Below, in pieces: positions 20,617 to 29,173 of a stretch of 64,000 nt of DNA. Under the pieces are notes generated by a model. The model ran no database searches. It had not been told where the DNA came from and worked only from the letters and a program-made list of their open reading frames with translations. Both the position numbers and the translations under genes were made by a program. Source of the DNA: Sva-07 sp963698435. GTDB taxonomy: Bacteria > Actinomycetota > Acidimicrobiia > Acidimicrobiales > Ilumatobacteraceae. Numbering within the stretch: the stretch's first letter is position 1; each line of letters opens with the position of its first letter. Location: positions 124,001-188,000 of the forward strand of contig CAVOQV010000017.1 in the NCBI GenBank assembly GCA_963698435.1, written 5' to 3'.

Positions 20617-20624
20617 CGACGCGC

Positions 20625-20804
20625 ATGGAGTTCCGATGCCCCCGTTGCCACGGCGATGTCGTGGAGGACTTCTATGGCCCGTGTGACGTGTGTCGCGGGC
20701 AATTGCGCGATGCGTTTCGGTCCGAGGGTCGCGTGGTCGAGCTCGCCGAGTACGAGCCGAAGATGAACGTGACACCGAACGCCGTCGCCCTCAAAGACGA
20801 CTGA
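20625..20804 (+). CDS. 59-aa zinc-ribbon protein
   Basis: Small protein with two CxxC knuckles, RCPRC at residues 4-8 and PCDVC around residues 19-23, forming a likely zinc ribbon. A charged tail follows (RVVELAEYEPKMNV). Such short zinc ribbons occur in actinobacteria as conserved proteins of unknown role, perhaps nucleic-acid or protein binding. Start is the ATG behind the TAGCGT box. It ends just before an inverted repeat that separates it from a convergent broken LLM gene. Confidence 0.65.
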   Translation: MEFRCPRCHGDVVEDFYGPCDVCRGQLRDAFRSEGRVVELAEYEPKMNVTPNAVALKDD

Positions 20805-20826
20805 CCCCCGCACCCCGCATCCATCA

Positions 20827-20878
20827 CGTTTGCGTACGGATTTGGGTGACCCGGTCCACCGAGAATTGCACGCAAACG
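20827..20878. terminator. Inverted repeat between convergent genes
   Basis: CGTTTGCGT at 20827-20835 is perfectly repeated as its reverse complement ACGCAAACG at 20870-20878, with a 34-nt loop that itself contains GGTG...CACC-type pairing. It sits between the 3' ends of the zinc-ribbon gene and the LLM gene. A bidirectional terminator without a T-tract is the simplest reading; a protein-binding site is also possible. Confidence 0.35.
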
Positions 20879-20903
20879 GTGCTGGTGGTGGCGGTGCTCG
20901 GCG

Positions 20904-22067
20904 TCAGTCGACGGAGGAGGGGAGGCCCCGCCGCCGGGGCGGAACTCCGACTGCTGTTCCTGCTTGGCAGCGGCTGCCCGAGCGGCCTGCTCGATCGTGG
21001 TCTGCATCGCTGCCGCCGCCTTGTCGTTCGCGAGGATGTTGCTCACCGCCGCCTTCGATGCGCCGTCCATCAACTCGGCCTGGTGGCGGTTGAGGTACTC
21101 CTGCGACTCGCGCAACCCGGCCGTGTAGCCGTTCAGCTCGAGGATCACGTAACGGGCGACGAGATCCCACGACCGCAGCGTCGCCTCGCGCTTGGCCCAG
21201 TCGTGGGCGAACCCGACTACCACGCCGAATCCGCCGGTGATCTCCTGTAGGTGGCGGATCGCTGCGACGAGGTCGTCCGGCGTTCCGATCACCCCGCGCC
21301 AGAGCCTGCACTGCCGTCGCCGACGGTCTGTTCGAGCAACTCCCACTTGTCGTCGACGTGAGTGGCGTTCGGGCGACCGAGCGTCCACACGTTGTACTCG
21401 TTGCGCCAACGGTGCAGCCCGTCGACAGCCTCGTTGCGCGCCTGCTCGCGCGACTCGGCGATGTGGAAGGCCAGCATGACGCGCCAGTTCTTGCGATCGA
21501 CGACCTGGCCGTGCTCGGCTGCTGCGTCCTCGGCGAAGCTCCACTGGGCCGGCAGCGCCTGGATCCCCGCGGTCGAGTTCGACGCGATCGACAACACCCC
21601 CATGGCGTACTTGCCGGCCAACGTCATCCCCGACGGCGAGATCGACGACGCGGTCACCATCGGCAGCTCCTCCCGGAGTGGGAGCAGCTGGAGCCGTGCG
21701 TCGTTCAGCTTGAACCACTCGCACTCGTAGCTGAAACGGTCCTCGCCACGCTGCAATCGGGTGATCGCCGACAGCGCTTCGTCCTGACGGTCACGCTGCA
21801 CCATCGGATCGATCGCCAACGTGCGGGCGTCGGAGGCGAGGGCACCCGGGCCCGATCCGAACATCGCCCGACCCCGGCTCATGTGGTCGAGCTGGACGAT
21901 GCGATCATCTCCCATCCCGACGAGTGGTGCTCACCGCACCAGAACTCGTCGAAGCCGAGGCGGTCGAGGTGCTCTGCGAAGTCGATGTCTCGTTGGAACT
22001 GCAGCGTCGGATGCTCCCCGGTGGGGTGGTGGGGGGCGAGGAAGGTTCCGAAACGCAGGCGGGCCAT
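20904..22067 (-). pseudogene. LLM-class (luciferase-like) oxidoreductase, internal deletion plus frameshifts
   Basis: Begins MARLRFGTFLAPHHPTG at 22067 and shows EFWCGEHHSSGWEMIAS, typical of a limonene-monooxygenase-like LLM family. Directly after this it jumps, with a change of frame, to RIVQLDHMSRGRAMFGSGPG; relatives have about 35 residues between these motifs (the strand with GTGVVSLPYHHP), so ~100 bp are missing around 21898-21909. A second shift lies at CCCC 21292-21295, where one more C joins the two halves across VGTPDDLVAAI. Near 20940 a third shift is likely, giving the natural stop at 20904. Not functional as written: the C-rich shift suggests consensus errors, the 100-bp loss may be real or mis-assembly. 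Confidence 0.65.
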
Positions 22068-22133
22068 GCGCCGGTGGTAGGGAGCACCGAAATCACGGGT
22101 GCTACCGGACCTGGGACGTGTCACGATCTCGAC

Positions 22134-23033
22134 GTGACCGTTGTCGAACTCCGTGCGCCCGGCGATGATGACGTCGAGGCGATCTCGCGCGTTGTCGACG
22201 CACAGGACACTGCATGGTGGGGCGAGGCGGACGGCGACATCGACGACGTCCGTCAGGAACTCGAACGGGTTCGAGGAGCTACGGGTTCTCTCGACGTAGG
22301 CGCACGAGTGGCGGTGACGGGTGACTGCATCGTAGGCGTGGCCTTGGCGGTTGGGCACGGACACACCACGGTCGCCGTCGATGCGTCGGAAGGCGACGCG
22401 TCCGCAATTCGCCGAACGCTGTTCGAGTGGCTTGCCGGTCTCGGCGACGACACCCAAATCGAGTCGCCGGCCCAGGATGCCGAGCGTCTCGGAGACCTCG
22501 ACGCGCTCGATTTCGTGCCGACGCGCTCGAGTTTCGAGCTCGAACGCCCGGGCGACACCTCCGACCTCTCGGATCCGGTCTGGCCCGACGGGATCGTCCC
22601 GGTGCCGTTCCGACTCGGCGTCGACGACCACGAGCTCCATGACATGATCTACTCGTTCTGGACCGAAGTGCCCGGCCACACGAGCCGTCCGATCGACGAG
22701 TGGCGCTCATCGATCCTGATTGGGCCGAGATTCGATCCCGGTCTCGTGGTGGTCGTCCGCAGCGAGGGCGGCGACGGCCCGATCGTGGGGGGCGGGCTCG
22801 GTCGTACCTTCACCGGCGATGTCGGCTGGGTGTCGCAGCTCGGTGTCGCCCGCTCCACTCGCGGTCTGGGGCTCGGGCGGGCGGTCCTGATCGAGGTGTG
22901 CCGTCGTCTCGGTACGAAGGAACCGAGGATCATCGGCCTCGGCGTCGAGGCCGAGAACGCCAATGCACTCGGCCTCTATCGCAGCGTCGGCTTCGAGATC
23001 TGCCGCGAATGGATTCACTGCTCGCGAGCGTGA
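22134..23033 (+). CDS. Two-domain GNAT acetyltransferase
   Basis: 299-aa protein with two GNAT-like halves, a layout shared with mycothiol synthase MshD. The first half (MTVVELRAPGDDDVEAISRVV) is degenerate; the second carries a clear acetyl-CoA site (VSQLGVARSTRGLGLGRAVL, residues ~225-244) and a terminal GVEAENANALGLYRSVGFE. Start is the GTG at 22134; CACGAT six nt upstream is a weak box. It lies divergent from the broken LLM gene (66 bp apart) and ends 57 bp before tRNA-Ala. MshD is one possibility because mycothiol enzymes are present, but the resemblance is only general. Confidence 0.7.
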   Translation: MTVVELRAPGDDDVEAISRVVDAQDTAWWGEADGDIDDVRQELERVRGATGSLDVGARVAVTGDCIVGVALAVGHGHTTVAVDASEGDASAIRRTLFEWLAGLGDDTQIESPAQDAERLGDLDALDFVPTRSSFELERPGDTSDLSDPVWPDGIVPVPFRLGVDDHELHDMIYSFWTEVPGHTSRPIDEWRSSILIGPRFDPGLVVVVRSEGGDGPIVGGGLGRTFTGDVGWVSQLGVARSTRGLGLGRAVLIEVCRRLGTKEPRIIGLGVEAENANALGLYRSVGFEICREWIHCSRA

Positions 23034-23090
23034 CCGCGTCGGCCGCCTCTCCGGTATCGTGGAGCGGTTCCTTTCGGGGAGCAGCCCTTC

Positions 23091-23167
23091 GGGGACGTAG
23101 CTCAGTTGGCTAGAGCACCTGCTTTGCAAGCAGGGGGTCGTGGGTTCGATTCCCATCGTCTCCACCA
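23091..23167 (+). tRNA. tRNA-Ala (TGC)
   Basis: Acceptor GGGGACG (23091-23097) pairs with CGTCTCC; anticodon arm CCTGC-TTTGCAA-GCAGG gives anticodon TGC; T-arm GTGGGTTCGATTCCCAT; CCA encoded at 23165-23167. TATCGT at 23055-23060 upstream may be its -10 box. tRNA 3' ends are frequent integration sites, and a decapitated SulP gene starts about 90 bp downstream. Confidence 0.97.
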
Positions 23168-23213
23168 GTCCTGACCAGGCGTGGACTCGCAAGAGTGGTT
23201 CGTCGGCTGAGCT

Positions 23214-23235
23214 TGCGACAACTACTGTTGTCGCA
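23214..23235 (+). terminator. 9-bp hairpin after tRNA-Ala
   Basis: TGCGACAAC (23214-23222), loop TACT, GTTGTCGCA (23227-23235): a perfect 9-bp stem 50 nt after the tRNA. No T-run follows. A good candidate for the tRNA terminator, and it argues that no gene is translated through this point. Confidence 0.5.
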
Positions 23236-23254
23236 GCGGAGATACGGCCGAGCG

Positions 23255-23893
23255 CTCCCCGAGGCGGTGCTCGGAGCGATCATCATCGAGGCCGTGACGC
23301 TCGGCATGATGGACGTCGCCGAGATGAAGCGACTGGTCACCGTCAAGCGGTACGAGTTCGTCGCCGCGCTCGCCGCCCTGCTCGGCATGATGACGTTCGG
23401 CATTCTGCAAGGCGTCTTCATCGGCGTCGGGATCTCGATGATCTGGCTCATCGCGGTCTCGGGACTGCCGTACATCCCGGAGCTGGGCCGCAAGCCGGGG
23501 ACCGATGCGTTCTACGACCTCGAGCGACACGACGACTGCGAGACCATTCCCGGGCTGAGGATCCTGCGGTTCGACGGCGGGCTGTTCTTCGTCAACGCCG
23601 ATGCGCTCGCGGACCGTTTGCGGCAGATCCGTGTCGAGGAACCGACAGGAATCGATGGTGTGATCCTGAGCATGGAGGGCGTGAACTTCATCGACACCGA
23701 GGGCGCCGACGTCCTGATGTCGATCGCCCGGGCCGGCATCGACCTGCACCTCGCCCGTGTGAAGCCACAGGTGATCGACGTGCTCGAACGGGACGGCTTC
23801 TTCGACCTGGTCGACCGCAGCCACGTTCACGACAACATCGATGCCGCAGTGGCGCTGCACACGGAGTTGCACCCGGTCCCCCAGATCGGGTGA
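23255..23893 (+). pseudogene. C-terminal remnant of a SulP anion permease with STAS domain
   Basis: The frame matches only the last part of a SulP (sulfate/bicarbonate) transporter: the final membrane helices (PEAVLGAIIIEAVTLGMM, then ALAALLGMMTFGILQGVFIG and IGISMIWLIAVSG) and the cytoplasmic STAS domain (RILRFDGGLFFVNADALADRL, ending VDRSHVHDNIDAAVALH). A full SulP has ~550 residues; about the first 330 are absent. Homology begins around 23255, right after the tRNA-Ala hairpin. The frame is otherwise clean, so the loss looks like a deletion or integration scar rather than gradual decay. It cannot work as a transporter, though a stand-alone STAS product is conceivable. Confidence 0.75.
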
Positions 23894-23937
23894 CGGCAGT
23901 CGAGTGACGGTGTCGGGCGTCACGGACCACCCAGCGG

Positions 23938-25200
23938 TCAGGCGTGCGGTTCGGGAACCTCGACCCGGCGTGCTTTGATCAGCGCGACGACGGTCGAGGT
24001 GGTCAGGTACGCCACCGCCACGGCGACGATGACGGGTGCCGCAGTGAGCGGGCCGAGTCCGACGGCCAGCACCGCGATGAACGTGAGCCCGATCGGTGCC
24101 TTGATGGTTGCTCCTGGCACGGCCGCCAGCATGGACCCGACGGCGATCGCGTACGGGATGTCGGGAAACATCAGGTGTGCCACGACGCCGGCGGTGCCGC
24201 CGACGAAGAGCATCGGCAACACGTTGCCGCCGATGAAGCCCGTGGCGAGGCTGATCGCCATCGCCAGCATCTTGCCGACGAGTACCGCGACGAGGAGCCA
24301 GATGCTGATCGACGCCGACTCGTCGATCACCGTCGTGAGCTGATCGTTGCCCGCTCCGATGGTGAGCGGCAGTGCGAACGCGATCAGACCCACGAGCGCA
24401 CCGCCGACGGCGCCGCGCACGTACGGATTCGCCAACTTCGCGGCGACCCTCTGGATCAGCTTCACGATGATGACGAACACGATCATGATCACGCTCGACG
24501 CGATGCCGAGCCCGGCGCCGACGAGGAGGTGCCAGCTCGCAAAGTCGTCGACGGGCACCGCGAAGCTGTTGAGGAACGTCGTTCCGACCGCGCCGAAGAA
24601 CACGGCGAACGCAACCGTCGCGGCGATCAGTTGCGGCAGGATCGACTCGATGTACCGGTCCTTCGGTGTCGGCGCCAGTTCGCTGACGATCAGTGTGCCG
24701 AGGCCCGGGGAGGTGAACGCGCCACCGAAGCCACCGGAGATGCCCGCCATCGTCGTGTCGAGACGGGCGGTCTCGTCACCGGGCCACCGCTTCGAGGCGA
24801 TCCACGACCCGAGGCCACCGCCGATCATCACCAGCGCGAATGACGGCCCGAGGCTGGCTCCGGCGATGGCTGAGATGGCCGAGAGCAGGATCCACGACGG
24901 CGCCACCTTGTGGTCGACGGCGCCCGATTCGATGACCGCGACGCCGCCGGGTACGTGATCGGTGATCTTCAGCCAGCTGCGCACCGCGGCCGCAACCAGC
25001 CCACCGGCGGCGATGAACGGGATCCACCACCAGTCACCGGACCATGTGTCGATTCGTGGGTCTCCGAAGATCCGATCGGTCAAGCCGCCAGTGATCCCGA
25101 GGTAGACGAGTCCGAGCAGACCGATGACGAGTCCCATCGCCACGGCGATGGCGAGCAGTTGTCGGTACCACGGTCGGTCGATGGGGAGCGCTGTCGTCAT
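23938..25200 (-). CDS. ClC-family chloride channel / H+-Cl- exchanger
   Basis: 420-aa polytopic membrane protein with ClC signature segments: GASLGPSFALVMIGGGLGSW (GxxGP-type, cf. GSGIP), GISGGFGGAFTSPGLG, and GFIGGNVLPMLFVGG (GxFxP-type). About 11 hydrophobic helices follow. ClC proteins move chloride or fluoride, often coupled to protons, and help in acid or osmotic stress. No CBS domain is attached, unlike many larger ClCs. Start at 25200 behind a GAGG sequence. It points away from the broken TMEM175-like gene. Anion and coupling cannot be assigned with certainty. Confidence 0.85.
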   Translation of the reverse strand: MTTALPIDRPWYRQLLAIAVAMGLVIGLLGLVYLGITGGLTDRIFGDPRIDTWSGDWWWIPFIAAGGLVAAAVRSWLKITDHVPGGVAVIESGAVDHKVAPSWILLSAISAIAGASLGPSFALVMIGGGLGSWIASKRWPGDETARLDTTMAGISGGFGGAFTSPGLGTLIVSELAPTPKDRYIESILPQLIAATVAFAVFFGAVGTTFLNSFAVPVDDFASWHLLVGAGLGIASSVIMIVFVIIVKLIQRVAAKLANPYVRGAVGGALVGLIAFALPLTIGAGNDQLTTVIDESASISIWLLVAVLVGKMLAMAISLATGFIGGNVLPMLFVGGTAGVVAHLMFPDIPYAIAVGSMLAAVPGATIKAPIGLTFIAVLAVGLGPLTAAPVIVAVAVAYLTTSTVVALIKARRVEVPEPHA

Positions 25201-25344
25201 GTTGATGCCTCGGGTTCTCTCTCGGACGCGACCATGTTGCCCCGCACGGATGACCACCGATGGGACCACCATCACCGTCGCAGCCGCCGTGCGGTGGACG
25301 GTCATGCAGAACGAGCGATTCGACGGGCCGGTGTTGTCCGAAAG

Positions 25345-25900
25345 ATGGCCCCGTGGGCGACGAGCAAGACTCTCCCGACGCGGGAACGAACGGCACGCAG
25401 CGACGGCTGATTCGCCATCATCATCACGATCCTGGTGCTCGAGATCGCCATTCCGGAGAATCTCTCCCAGCGGTCGCTCCTCGAGGATCTGCAACCCACC
25501 TTCGTGGCGTGGGTCATCAGCTTCCTGCTGACCGGCATGTTCTGGGTCGCACACCGCGACCTGTTCGCTCGCATCAGGGTCGTCAATCGCGATCTGGTCT
25601 GGCTGAATCTGCTGTTCCTGCTCCCGGTGAGTCTGATTCCCTTCGCAGCGTCGGTGCTCGGCAAGTACCCGGACGAGCCGGTCGCTCTGCATCTGTGCGG
25701 TGTCGTGTTGATCGCGGCCACCCTGATGCGATTCGTGCTCTACCGGTACGTGGCCAGAAAAGACGCACGGTGCTGTTGTGGCCCGACGTGTCGACCGACC
25801 GAGCAGGCCTCGGACTCGCCATCACGGTGGCCCGATTGCCGTCTACCTCGTGGCGATCGCCTTGGCCGACAGATCGACAACGGTCATGACGGAGCTGTGA
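25345..25900 (+). pseudogene. TMEM175/DUF1211-like potassium channel, frame broken in three places
   Basis: The core TMEM175 sequence is clear: AIIITILVLEIAIP, FVAWVISFLLTGMFWVAHRD, NLLFLLPVSLIPFAASVLG, then LIAATLMRFVLYRYVA. The conserved N-terminal FSDGVFAI is represented by SDG-stop-FAI: an in-frame TGA at 25408-25410 takes the place of the expected Val codon, preceded by unclear sequence. Further on, single missing C residues at CC 25754-25755 and CCC 25831-25833 break the frame; with them the tail reads KRRTVLLWPDV, GLGLAITVA, then PIAVYLVAIALADRS and a stop at 25898. Intact relatives are lysosomal or bacterial K+ channels. Either sequence errors or a dead copy. Confidence 0.6.
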
Positions 25901-26064
25901 ACTGCCTGTTCTGAGTCAGTCCTTGGAGGTGAGGACGCAACGTCCTGTGTCAGCGCCAGATCTGTCACTCACCGGTGGCAATCTGACTTGCTGTGATCGC
26001 CCAGGGCCGGCACCCCAGGGAGCAGCGGTTGCCACACCGACGGCACCTGGCAGATCCGCGCACC

Positions 26065-26724
26065 TCAGAGACGGCACGGACCGCGGATCAGAAGCTGACT
26101 CGACGAGCCGATCGGAGCGGTTCGGGATTCGACGCGTCGGCTCGACGTGGCGGGTTGCGACATTGTTCTGGTGGCATGCACGATCGGAGTGGCTCGGTGG
26201 GCGCGGGTACTCGTGATCACCGATCCGGTGGTGGTGAGAGCGCTGAGCTGTTTCGGTGTGATCCAAATCGCGATCAGTGGTGTCCATGCGGTGGAGCCCA
26301 CGAACCTGCAATCGATCGGGTCGTTGCTTTGGCAGAAGCGACCAGTTGCCACGTCGACGGTCCACCAAGATGTACGGCCGGCGACGCGGATGACGCCGCT
26401 GGCCACGATCTCGACGTCCGTTGGTCGGCAGCTGTCATGGTCGCGGCAGGGCGTGTTCGAAGCCCACTGTCTCGAGGCGGCAAGGGCAGCGTCGCATGGG
26501 ATCTGCTCGGGATCGATGACCACGACGGCACCGGTCTCGGCGGCGGCATTGACAACGTCGACAAGAGCGGCTGTGTAGGTCAGATCGATGGCAGCCATCG
26601 ATCTGACCATCACGTTGTGTCCGGCCATCTCGACTGTCACGCGATGGACATCCGCCACAGCGCAGGGGTCAGGTGCCACCGTCGATGGTTCAGCCACGCG
26701 TGCCCTCCTCTCGATTGAGGACAT
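26065..26724 (-). CDS. Hypothetical protein, possibly STAS-like
   Basis: 219-aa protein with no firm family. The first half (HRVTVEMAGHNVMVRSMAAI, then TAALVDVVNAAAETGAVVVI) has the alternating strand/helix look of a STAS or receiver-like domain; the rest is not recognisable. Start taken at ATG 26724; the frame is open to 26844. It lies between the TMEM175-like remnant and the PLDc_N gene, in a region rich in broken genes. It may itself be shifted in its last third, where the sequence becomes Thr/Ser/Arg-rich. Moderate confidence that it is a gene at all. Confidence 0.4.
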   Translation of the reverse strand: MSSIERRARVAEPSTVAPDPCAVADVHRVTVEMAGHNVMVRSMAAIDLTYTAALVDVVNAAAETGAVVVIDPEQIPCDAALAASRQWASNTPCRDHDSCRPTDVEIVASGVIRVAGRTSWWTVDVATGRFCQSNDPIDCRFVGSTAWTPLIAIWITPKQLSALTTTGSVITSTRAHRATPIVHATRTMSQPATSSRRVESRTAPIGSSSQLLIRGPCRL

Positions 26725-26873
26725 CTTGACCGTGTCCGGTGACGCTTCCGTGACAGATGTGCTCCGGAACGGTAACGGCATGTCGTGAGACGGTTCGGTT
26801 GCGGTCACAGGATGTTGCCCGACGGTGGACTGGCGCCAAGGCACTGCAACCGGACGTCAAGCGCAAGCTCTCA

Positions 26874-27107
26874 TCAACTTCCGGGCGTGGGTGATCGTCG
26901 GCCGCGGGTGAAGTAGAGCATCGGGCCGATGAAGTTGATGGCGATGATCGCCGCCCACCGCCGTTTGCTCCCACTCACCTGTTCGACAGGACGCTGCGCC
27001 AGGTCGGTCCACGCACTGACCGCGAGCGAAACCTGCACGGCGGTGAGCAACATCATCAGAACCTTGCTCAACGTCGACGACTCGGCCCACCGTCGCGATC
27101 TCCGCAT
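26874..27107 (-). CDS. PLDc_N-domain membrane protein
   Basis: 77-aa protein with two membrane helices (VLMMLLTAVQVSLAVSAWTDL and WAAIIAINFIGPMLYF) and the signature R-P-x-E-Q...K-R-x-W-x-x-I-x-x-NFIGP-x-x-YF of the cardiolipin-synthase N-terminal (PLDc_N) family. It occurs as a stand-alone small membrane protein in many actinobacteria; function unknown. Of two adjacent ATGs the second (27107) is 5 nt from the GGGAGG ribosome-binding site and is preferred. Confidence 0.72.
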   Translation of the reverse strand: MRRSRRWAESSTLSKVLMMLLTAVQVSLAVSAWTDLAQRPVEQVSGSKRRWAAIIAINFIGPMLYFTRGRRSPTPGS

Positions 27108-27252
27108 CATGACCTCCCGCGCTCAGCGCGCAACCCACTCTGAGCGACGCGCACAGCCGTCACCCAGGGTCATTCGTACTTTCGACGCAGGCCGTCACGT
27201 CGGCGGACCGGGACGACCCGGTAGGACAGTGGACCTGCGGGCTCCGACGATC

Positions 27253-28218
27253 TCATGTTGTCAGGGCATCAGCGGCGTTGTCGGCGGCATCGACCCGTAC
27301 GCGTGGGAGGAGGGCGTGGACGAGTTCGGAGTCGAGTGATGCCAGACCGCGACGTGTGACACTGGCCGCTCCCGACGCCGCTCCGAAGCGCAGTGCGTCT
27401 GCGCCGATGAGTCCGCGCAGGTAGGCCACGGCCATCGCTCCGGCCATTGCGTCTCCGGCACCACGCCAGTCGACTGCAGCGAGTCGAGGGGGCGACACCG
27501 TGTACCAGTGACCATCCATGCGCGCGACGGCGGGACGGTCCGGACCACGGGTGACCACGAGATCGTGGGGGACGCGGTCGGCGAGCTCGCTCACGGCAGC
27601 GGCGAGTCCCTGATCAGTGTCATCGCCGACGGCCCCATCCTCTCGCAGGTCCTCGTCGCTCACCTTGACGAGTTGGATCGAGCGTTCGTCGAGAATCGCG
27701 GAGAGTTCGGGTCCGTGCACGTCGGTGATGATCGGAACGCCGACAGCGGTGAGGTCGGCGCAGAGACGGGTGTAGTAGGACGGTGGAATCACGCCGGTGT
27801 CGATGTTGCCTGCCAGCACGCAACAACCGCGGCCGATGGCGTGAGCGAGCGTGAGCGAGTAGAGCTTGTCGACGGAGTGACGGTCTATCGGTGAAGGTTC
27901 TGACCGTGCGATGAGGGTTCGGGTGCCGGAGCGGCGGTCGTACATCGACACCGATGACGGGGCGGACTGTTGGACGGCGACCAGCTTGATCCCGGTCTGG
28001 GATTTCAGCAGTGGAGTGAGCACGTCGCCGACTTCGCCGCCGACCGTCGCGCACAACACGACCGGGGTGCCGAGTCGCTCGATGCTGCGCGCCAGCCAGT
28101 ATCCCTGACCTCCAGGATGGAGATGGATCTCCTCACCGCGAGGGCCGTTCTCGGCGGTCACGGTCAGGCGCAGGCCCGGCGAGAACACGCAGATTTCGCT
28201 GCTGAGGTCGGCTGCCAT
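27253..28218 (-). CDS. PfkB-family carbohydrate kinase
   Basis: 321-aa ribokinase-fold sugar kinase. The second PfkB signature WRGAGDAMAGAMA has the catalytic Asp; the N-terminal substrate signature is GGQGYWLARSIERLG. It most resembles 1-phosphofructokinase/6-phosphofructokinase II-type enzymes; the precise sugar phosphate is unknown. A strong ribosome-binding site AGGAGGAG precedes the ATG. It is the last gene of a minus-strand run with three universal stress proteins. The same combination, PfkB beside Usp proteins, is found in the dormancy (DosR) regulon of mycobacteria, so a role in energy-limited or hypoxic survival is a reasonable inference. Confidence 0.83.
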   Translation of the reverse strand: MAADLSSEICVFSPGLRLTVTAENGPRGEEIHLHPGGQGYWLARSIERLGTPVVLCATVGGEVGDVLTPLLKSQTGIKLVAVQQSAPSSVSMYDRRSGTRTLIARSEPSPIDRHSVDKLYSLTLAHAIGRGCCVLAGNIDTGVIPPSYYTRLCADLTAVGVPIITDVHGPELSAILDERSIQLVKVSDEDLREDGAVGDDTDQGLAAAVSELADRVPHDLVVTRGPDRPAVARMDGHWYTVSPPRLAAVDWRGAGDAMAGAMAVAYLRGLIGADALRFGAASGAASVTRRGLASLDSELVHALLPRVRVDAADNAADALTT

Positions 28219-28300
28219 TCACTCCTCCTGTCACCGTGGGTCCCTACGCCGCCGCGTGGCGCTTGGCTACAGACTCGGACGTCAATCTGGGCTGTGGCGT

Positions 28301-29173
28301 TCATGTCGTCTGGAGCATGCTCGGGCCCTGCCGCGCGAGCAGGACATCTCGGTCGGTGTCGCGCAGCACATGTTCGGCGACGCTTCCGAGCAGCGTGTAC
28401 CGAAGACCAGTTCGACCGTGGGTGCCGATGACGATCAGCTCGCAGTGGCACTCGTTGGGGAGCTCCGGCAAGCGCTCGTTCGGATCTCCGATCTCCAGCA
28501 ACGGTTCGTCGGTCACGGTGTCGGCGGCGTACGTGCCGAGGAAGTCCGCCAGCTCCTCGTTGCGTTGTCGTACGACTTGGGCTCTGAGTTCGGCGATCGC
28601 AGTGTCGTCGGCGACACGACGGAGCTTCGACTCTCCGACCACTTGGTAGATCATCGTGGGGATGATCGTTGCGTCCGGCGCGACGGCCCGAGCGGTGACG
28701 ATGGCGTCGGAGGAGGCCGACGACGCGTCGACACCGACCATGACCCGGTGATACGGGCCTCGTACGGGTCGGCGGATGAGGAGCAGTGGGCGGTCGCCGT
28801 GGCGGGCGAGTCGACCAGCAGTGGTGCCGACGAAGAATCGGCGCACACCCGGGCTGCGGTGGGCCCCGGCGACGATGAGGTCGACATCGAGCAAGCGTGC
28901 GAGCTGGACGATCTCGACGAACGTGGCCCCGTAGGCGACATGGAGCTCCGGTCGCGGATGGATCCGGGCGAGATGACGGCGCAGTTCGTCCTCGGCCAGG
29001 TCACGATCCACGGCGGCAACGAGGTCGATCGGTTCGTCGCCGGGGTCGACGACCTGGACGGCGTGCAGAGCGGCGCCCGTCTCGCGCGCGATCGATGCGG
29101 CACGTACGACGGCAAGGCGGCCGGACGGGCCGCCGTCGGTTGCTGCGAGAATGCGCGTCAGGCTTCGAGTCAT
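28301..29173 (-). CDS. Universal stress protein, two Usp domains
   Basis: 290-aa tandem-domain Usp. Each half ends in an ATP-binding loop of the type G-2x-G-9x-G(S/T): AGAHRSPGVRRFFVGTT in the first and IGTHGRTGLRYTLLGSV in the second. Such proteins bind ATP and modulate survival during growth arrest; the target is unknown. Its start overlaps the stop of the collapsed antiporter gene by 4 bp (29170-29173). An in-frame opening extends far upstream but is only the shadow of that gene. Part of the USP operon 31505-27253. Confidence 0.88.
   Translation of the reverse strand: MTRSLTRILAATDGGPSGRLAVVRAASIARETGAALHAVQVVDPGDEPIDLVAAVDRDLAEDELRRHLARIHPRPELHVAYGATFVEIVQLARLLDVDLIVAGAHRSPGVRRFFVGTTAGRLARHGDRPLLLIRRPVRGPYHRVMVGVDASSASSDAIVTARAVAPDATIIPTMIYQVVGESKLRRVADDTAIAELRAQVVRQRNEELADFLGTYAADTVTDEPLLEIGDPNERLPELPNECHCELIVIGTHGRTGLRYTLLGSVAEHVLRDTDRDVLLARQGPSMLQTT

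Noticed and set aside
23168..23254. A start codon for the SulP fragment upstream of the hairpin
   Set aside because: The frame open from 23195 passes through a perfect 9-bp hairpin and has no SulP similarity before about 23255.
26147..26578. Plus-strand frame opposite the hypothetical gene at 26065
   Set aside because: No domain resemblance; the minus-strand frame has the better protein-like composition, though even that is uncertain.
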